A stretch of 64,000 nucleotides of DNA. It comes from JAYEHL01 sp041653935. GTDB lineage: Bacteria > Chloroflexota > Dehalococcoidia > E44-bin15. The stretch is taken from positions 1,116,001-1,180,000 of the forward strand of contig JBAZEO010000001.1 of NCBI GenBank assembly GCA_041653935.1, read 5' to 3'. This document shows, in pieces, positions 60,811-64,000 of this stretch. The first letter of the stretch is position 1; each line of letters begins with the position of its first letter. The position numbers were made by a program, and so were the translations under genes. The notes under the pieces were generated by a model, which was not told the origin of the DNA, searched no databases, and was given only the letters and a program-made list of their open reading frames with translations.

Positions 60811-63800
60811 TTATCGGCCCTTTTTGCTTTCCTTTTCCACCAGTTTGCACCAGACATCCACTATAACCGGATCAAACTGCGTCCCCGCACTCCGTTTCAG
60901 CTCCTCACAGGCCTCCTTTGACGATATCTCCTCCCTGTAAGGGCGTTTCGTCACCATAGTGTCATAGGCATCAGCCACGCTGGTTATTCTGGCGCCCGAT
61001 GGGATATCCATCCCCTTTAAGCCACTCGGATAGCCGCTGCCATCGTACCATTCGTGGTGATGTAAAACTATGGGCACAAGACTTGAAAGCTCTTTAACAT
61101 AACTGAGTATCCTTGCACCCTCAGAGCAATGTTTTTTTATCACATCCCACTCCTCAGGCGTAGGCTTCCCCATCTTACTCAGAATTGCATCGGGTACACC
61201 GACCTTGCCGATATCGTGCAGCAAAGCCGCAGCTTGAAGCTTGTCTAAATCTTCTGCAGGCATGCCAATCTGTTTCCCTATCGCCATTGTTATCTCCGCC
61301 ACTCTCTGAGAGTGTCCATATGTATAAGGGTCTCTGGCATCCACTGTAGCCGCCAGCGCATACACCTGATCCTGTGTTGCCACATCCATGATATCCGTCG
61401 ACAGAGTCCTCAACTCAGAGACAAGCTTATCCTCATATCCCTTCTTCTTCGCCTGGTACAGGGCCGCATCCGCCAGGAATATCAGCCCATCAGGCGACTC
61501 GGCATTCTCGGGATACTCAGCGATTCCGCTGCTGAAACCTACATGTCCTCCAAAAATCTTTGATTGTGACAACGGTTCTTTCTGCCATTTAGCCCTTGCC
61601 CTTTGTACGATCTTTTTTGCTCTTCCCGCATCCGCCCCCGGCAGAATCAAAGCAAACTCATCGCCCCCGTAACGGAAAGCTAAATCGCTCTTCCTTATAG
61701 AGGATTTGAGCATTTGTGAGAAGGCCTCTAATACGGCATCTCCATTGGAGTGCCCGTACTTGTCGTTGTACTCCTTGAACCCATCTAAATCGAGCATGAC
61801 CAGGGAGAACGGATGTTTTGTTCTGCCAGCCCTGTTTATCTCCACATCCAGCATCTCGAAGAAATACCGGCGGTTATACAGGCCGGTCAGCTCATCCGTC
61901 ACCGACAACTGCCTTGTTTTCTCTAACAGCATTATGTTATTAATGCCGATAGACATCTCGTTAGATATTGCTTTGAGCAGATTCTGGTCTTCGCCACTGA
62001 ATGTCCGTTCCTTATTTGTGAAGACGACAACCAATCCCTGCAGATCCTCGCCTCTGAAGAACGGGGTAGCAGCGATAGCCCTCCGACCTAGCTCCACGGT
62101 CACTTTCTGAGCTTTCTCGACATCAGCTACAGTATGAGTCTCGTCTATTTCAGTAACCGGTCCGCTAAGCCCCATAATCCCTTCAATGCCCTCCTCCGTC
62201 AGCGCTATTGTTGAAAATTGCTGCACAGCGCTTTCCGATACACCTTGGACTGCTTTGAGCTGCAAGGCATTATCATCCAAATCCAGCATGAAAATGCACC
62301 CTGACTCCGTATCCATTGCGGCACATACTTTCCCAAGAGCATCTTTCAACATTGTATCCAACGTCGATGACTGACTGATTACCTGTGCAACGCCGTATAA
62401 TGCCTCAACCACTTTTGCGCGGCGTTTAATATCTTCCTCCGCCTTCTTGCGCTCGGTGATGTCCACTAGATGATTAACGATGCCTCTCACATCGTTATGA
62501 TCCAGGAGATTGGTAATCACAGACTCCGTCCATTGCCATTCGCCCCGCACATTCTTGAGACGCGCCTCGAATGTAACCGTCTTGCCGGGATTCTGCATAG
62601 CCTCATTGAAGGCTGCTCCAGCCTTCTCCATCTCTTCAGGGTGTATGAACTCTATTGCCCAACGCCCGATGGTCCCTTCCCGTGTGTATCCTGAGAGCCG
62701 TTCCAATCCGCCCGTGACGTCTACTATGACCCCCTCGAGGTTCACCACCAGCGCCGCTCCCGACGACAGATCCGTAATGGCTCTAAAATACCTCTCCTTG
62801 GCCTGCAGCGCTTCTTCTGATTTCTTGCGCTCGCTGATATCCCGGACTATGGCCTGAGCGCCAGCGTACTGCCCTTGTTCATCATATACAACCACCGCGC
62901 TGTACTCGATTGGCCGTTGCTCGCCATCCTTTCTAACAGCCACCGTCTCACCGACATATTCCCCTTTCTCAAGAAGGCGCGCCTGCAACTGCGTAGCAGT
63001 AACCTCGCGCCACTCCGGAGCAATTAAATCAAAGAAATTCATCTTCATCACTTCGTCCACGGTGTACCCCCACATCTTGACGGCCGAATTTGCAGATTTC
63101 ATAAACCCCAGCAGGTCCACAGAGACGATAACGTCTTTTTCCCTTTCCACAAGATTCCTGTATTTCTCTTCGCTCTTTTTCAAGGTTTGTTCCGCCTGCT
63201 TGCGCTCGGTGAGGTCCCTCTCCACAACCACAATACCTACCGGCTTGCCGCTAGCATCCAGAATAATGTTACCGGAGGCCTCAAGCGGCACCCTGCGTCC
63301 GCTCTTGGTAACTATACTGAACTGGGCTACACTGGGGCGTCCGGTTGTTAGCAGTTCCCCCAGCGCCATAGCAATCTTTTCCTTATCTTCAGGCACAACG
63401 GCCTCCAGAGCATTTATCCCAGTATCATTTCTTTCAAACAGCTTGTGGGCTGCCTCGTTCGCATTCACAACATTGCCCTGCATATCAAATATTAGAACAG
63501 CATCCAGAGCAGCCTTGAAAGCATTGGAAAGGACGATTATCTCTGTCTCCGCCTGTTTGCGCTCGGTGATATCACGCAGTGAGCCGACAAGGAACTGCGG
63601 ATTCCCCGCTTCATCCAGCATGATCGATCCCAGGTCGTTCATCCAGCGGTACTGCCCGTTCCGGCACATGAACCGGTATTCCACCTGATAGGTCCGCGAC
63701 AGGCCTGATAAAGCGTCGGCAAAAATGCGTTTCACCTGCTCCCGTTCATCCGGATGAATATGCTCGGTAACCACACCCTCAGACATGGTCGTCATTTCCT

Positions 63801-64000
63801 CAACCGTGTACCCTGTGAGCGCAGTTATGACCGGGCTAAGGTAATCGTATCTGCCTGCCGTCAAATTACGCCTGTATGAGGCGTCCTGAGAGTTTTCCAG
63901 GATGTGACGGAACCGTATCTCGCTCTCCCGCAACGCCTCTTCCGCCTTCCTGCGTTCAGTGATATCGCGAAGGACTCCGGTGGTCCCGATTATTGCCCCG
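60811..64000 (-). CDS. PAS/GAF/GGDEF/HD-GYP signalling protein (5' end outside window)
   Basis: Reverse-strand gene still open at the right edge; the frame upstream of 63933 reads RDITERRKAEEALRESEIRF, another PAS end, so the N-terminus is missing. Visible order: four PAS domains, a GAF domain (about 530-680 of the visible part), GGDEF with DELTGLYNRRYFFEML and intact RYGGDEFAL, then HD-GYP with LLHDIGKVGVPDA and HHHEWYDGSGYPSGLKG. Both c-di-GMP synthase and phosphodiesterase motifs are intact, so it may do either, depending on signal. No membrane segment in the visible part. Confidence 0.93.
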   Translation of the reverse strand, partial: GAIIGTTGVLRDITERRKAEEALRESEIRFRHILENSQDASYRRNLTAGRYDYLSPVITALTGYTVEEMTTMSEGVVTEHIHPDEREQVKRIFADALSGLSRTYQVEYRFMCRNGQYRWMNDLGSIMLDEAGNPQFLVGSLRDITERKQAETEIIVLSNAFKAALDAVLIFDMQGNVVNANEAAHKLFERNDTGINALEAVVPEDKEKIAMALGELLTTGRPSVAQFSIVTKSGRRVPLEASGNIILDASGKPVGIVVVERDLTERKQAEQTLKKSEEKYRNLVEREKDVIVSVDLLGFMKSANSAVKMWGYTVDEVMKMNFFDLIAPEWREVTATQLQARLLEKGEYVGETVAVRKDGEQRPIEYSAVVVYDEQGQYAGAQAIVRDISERKKSEEALQAKERYFRAITDLSSGAALVVNLEGVIVDVTGGLERLSGYTREGTIGRWAIEFIHPEEMEKAGAAFNEAMQNPGKTVTFEARLKNVRGEWQWTESVITNLLDHNDVRGIVNHLVDITERKKAEEDIKRRAKVVEALYGVAQVISQSSTLDTMLKDALGKVCAAMDTESGCIFMLDLDDNALQLKAVQGVSESAVQQFSTIALTEEGIEGIMGLSGPVTEIDETHTVADVEKAQKVTVELGRRAIAATPFFRGEDLQGLVVVFTNKERTFSGEDQNLLKAISNEMSIGINNIMLLEKTRQLSVTDELTGLYNRRYFFEMLDVEINRAGRTKHPFSLVMLDLDGFKEYNDKYGHSNGDAVLEAFSQMLKSSIRKSDLAFRYGGDEFALILPGADAGRAKKIVQRARAKWQKEPLSQSKIFGGHVGFSSGIAEYPENAESPDGLIFLADAALYQAKKKGYEDKLVSELRTLSTDIMDVATQDQVYALAATVDARDPYTYGHSQRVAEITMAIGKQIGMPAEDLDKLQAAALLHDIGKVGVPDAILSKMGKPTPEEWDVIKKHCSEGARILSYVKELSSLVPIVLHHHEWYDGSGYPSGLKGMDIPSGARITSVADAYDTMVTKRPYREEISSKEACEELKRSAGTQFDPVIVDVWCKLVEKESKKGR

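Noticed and set aside
1..64000. tRNA or rRNA genes
   Set aside because: Looked for T-loop and acceptor-stem patterns on both strands and saw none convincing; G-G-T-T-C-G strings belong to the G/C-run repeat.

Overview
The window reads as chromosome of an anaerobic, acyl-CoA-degrading bacterium. The gene set (2-hydroxyacyl-CoA dehydratase activase, ferredoxin-fused EtfA, many acyl-CoA dehydrogenases, a metal-sulfide-type Thi4, a GlcD/HdrD-like fusion, HMG-CoA-synthase-like/DUF35 fusions with SCP2-type thiolases) would suit Chloroflexota of the Dehalococcoidia type. That placement is inference from gene content; no rRNA or taxonomic marker was compared. Both window edges cut genes (thiC at the left, a PAS/GGDEF/HD-GYP regulator at the right).

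Layout. 1-2.0 kb: thiamine genes thiC and thi4. 2.0-5.9 kb: two seven-repeat propeller lipoproteins around a MOSC protein, then cinA. 6-11.5 kb: a ten-PAS NarL-type histidine kinase and its response regulator. 11.6-17.6 kb: DegV, ArsR regulator, a FAD/Fe-S oxidoreductase with a Met-rich tail, three paralogous 109-aa proteins of unknown function, and an FmdB zinc ribbon. 17.7-19.3 kb: polyamine genes speD-speB behind a long structured leader that ends in an attenuator-like terminator. 19.4-25 kb: site-2 protease, M20 hydrolase, dehydratase activase, plsX, trxA, trxB. 25-27.5 kb, reverse strand: yceD-rpmF-fabD and nusB-acpP behind a consensus promoter. 27.6-33.6 kb: HMGL-like synthase, a CarCDE-like acyl-CoA dehydrogenase/EtfB/ferredoxin-EtfA operon with a 58-aa gene inside, trmO and a HhH-GPD glycosylase. 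33.5-35.4 kb, reverse: flippase-like membrane protein and rsmG. 36-38.6 kb and 52.4-60.1 kb: two paralogous HMGS-like/DUF35 + thiolase pairs, the second followed by two alpha/beta-looking acyl-CoA dehydrogenase pairs. 38.9-42 kb: a 1048-residue secreted beta-helix protein behind a short pseudoknot-terminator leader. 42.8-47.2 kb: an AT-rich four-gene cassette (cyclase-like fold, GHKL ATPase, radical SAM, EVE-like) that looks horizontally acquired. 47.4-51.7 kb: Ca2+-type P-ATPase and an aminotransferase whose 3' end is duplicated on the far side of the ATPase. 60.4-64 kb: HIT protein and a c-di-GMP regulator.

The strongest candidate for a new system is the four-gene cassette at 42.8-47.2 kb: one strand, near-zero spacing, its own promoter, base composition unlike its neighbours, and a domain combination I do not recognise as a named system. 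Second is the speD leader, where an early strand can pair with the 5' arm of a terminator just before the start codon. Third is the pair of HMGS-like proteins that have lost the catalytic Cys and His while their thiolase partners keep theirs. A same-orientation family of about 130-bp G/C-run hairpin repeats (seven copies) and two further repeat types fill most longer intergenic gaps, and some copies appear to supply the Shine-Dalgarno of the next gene.
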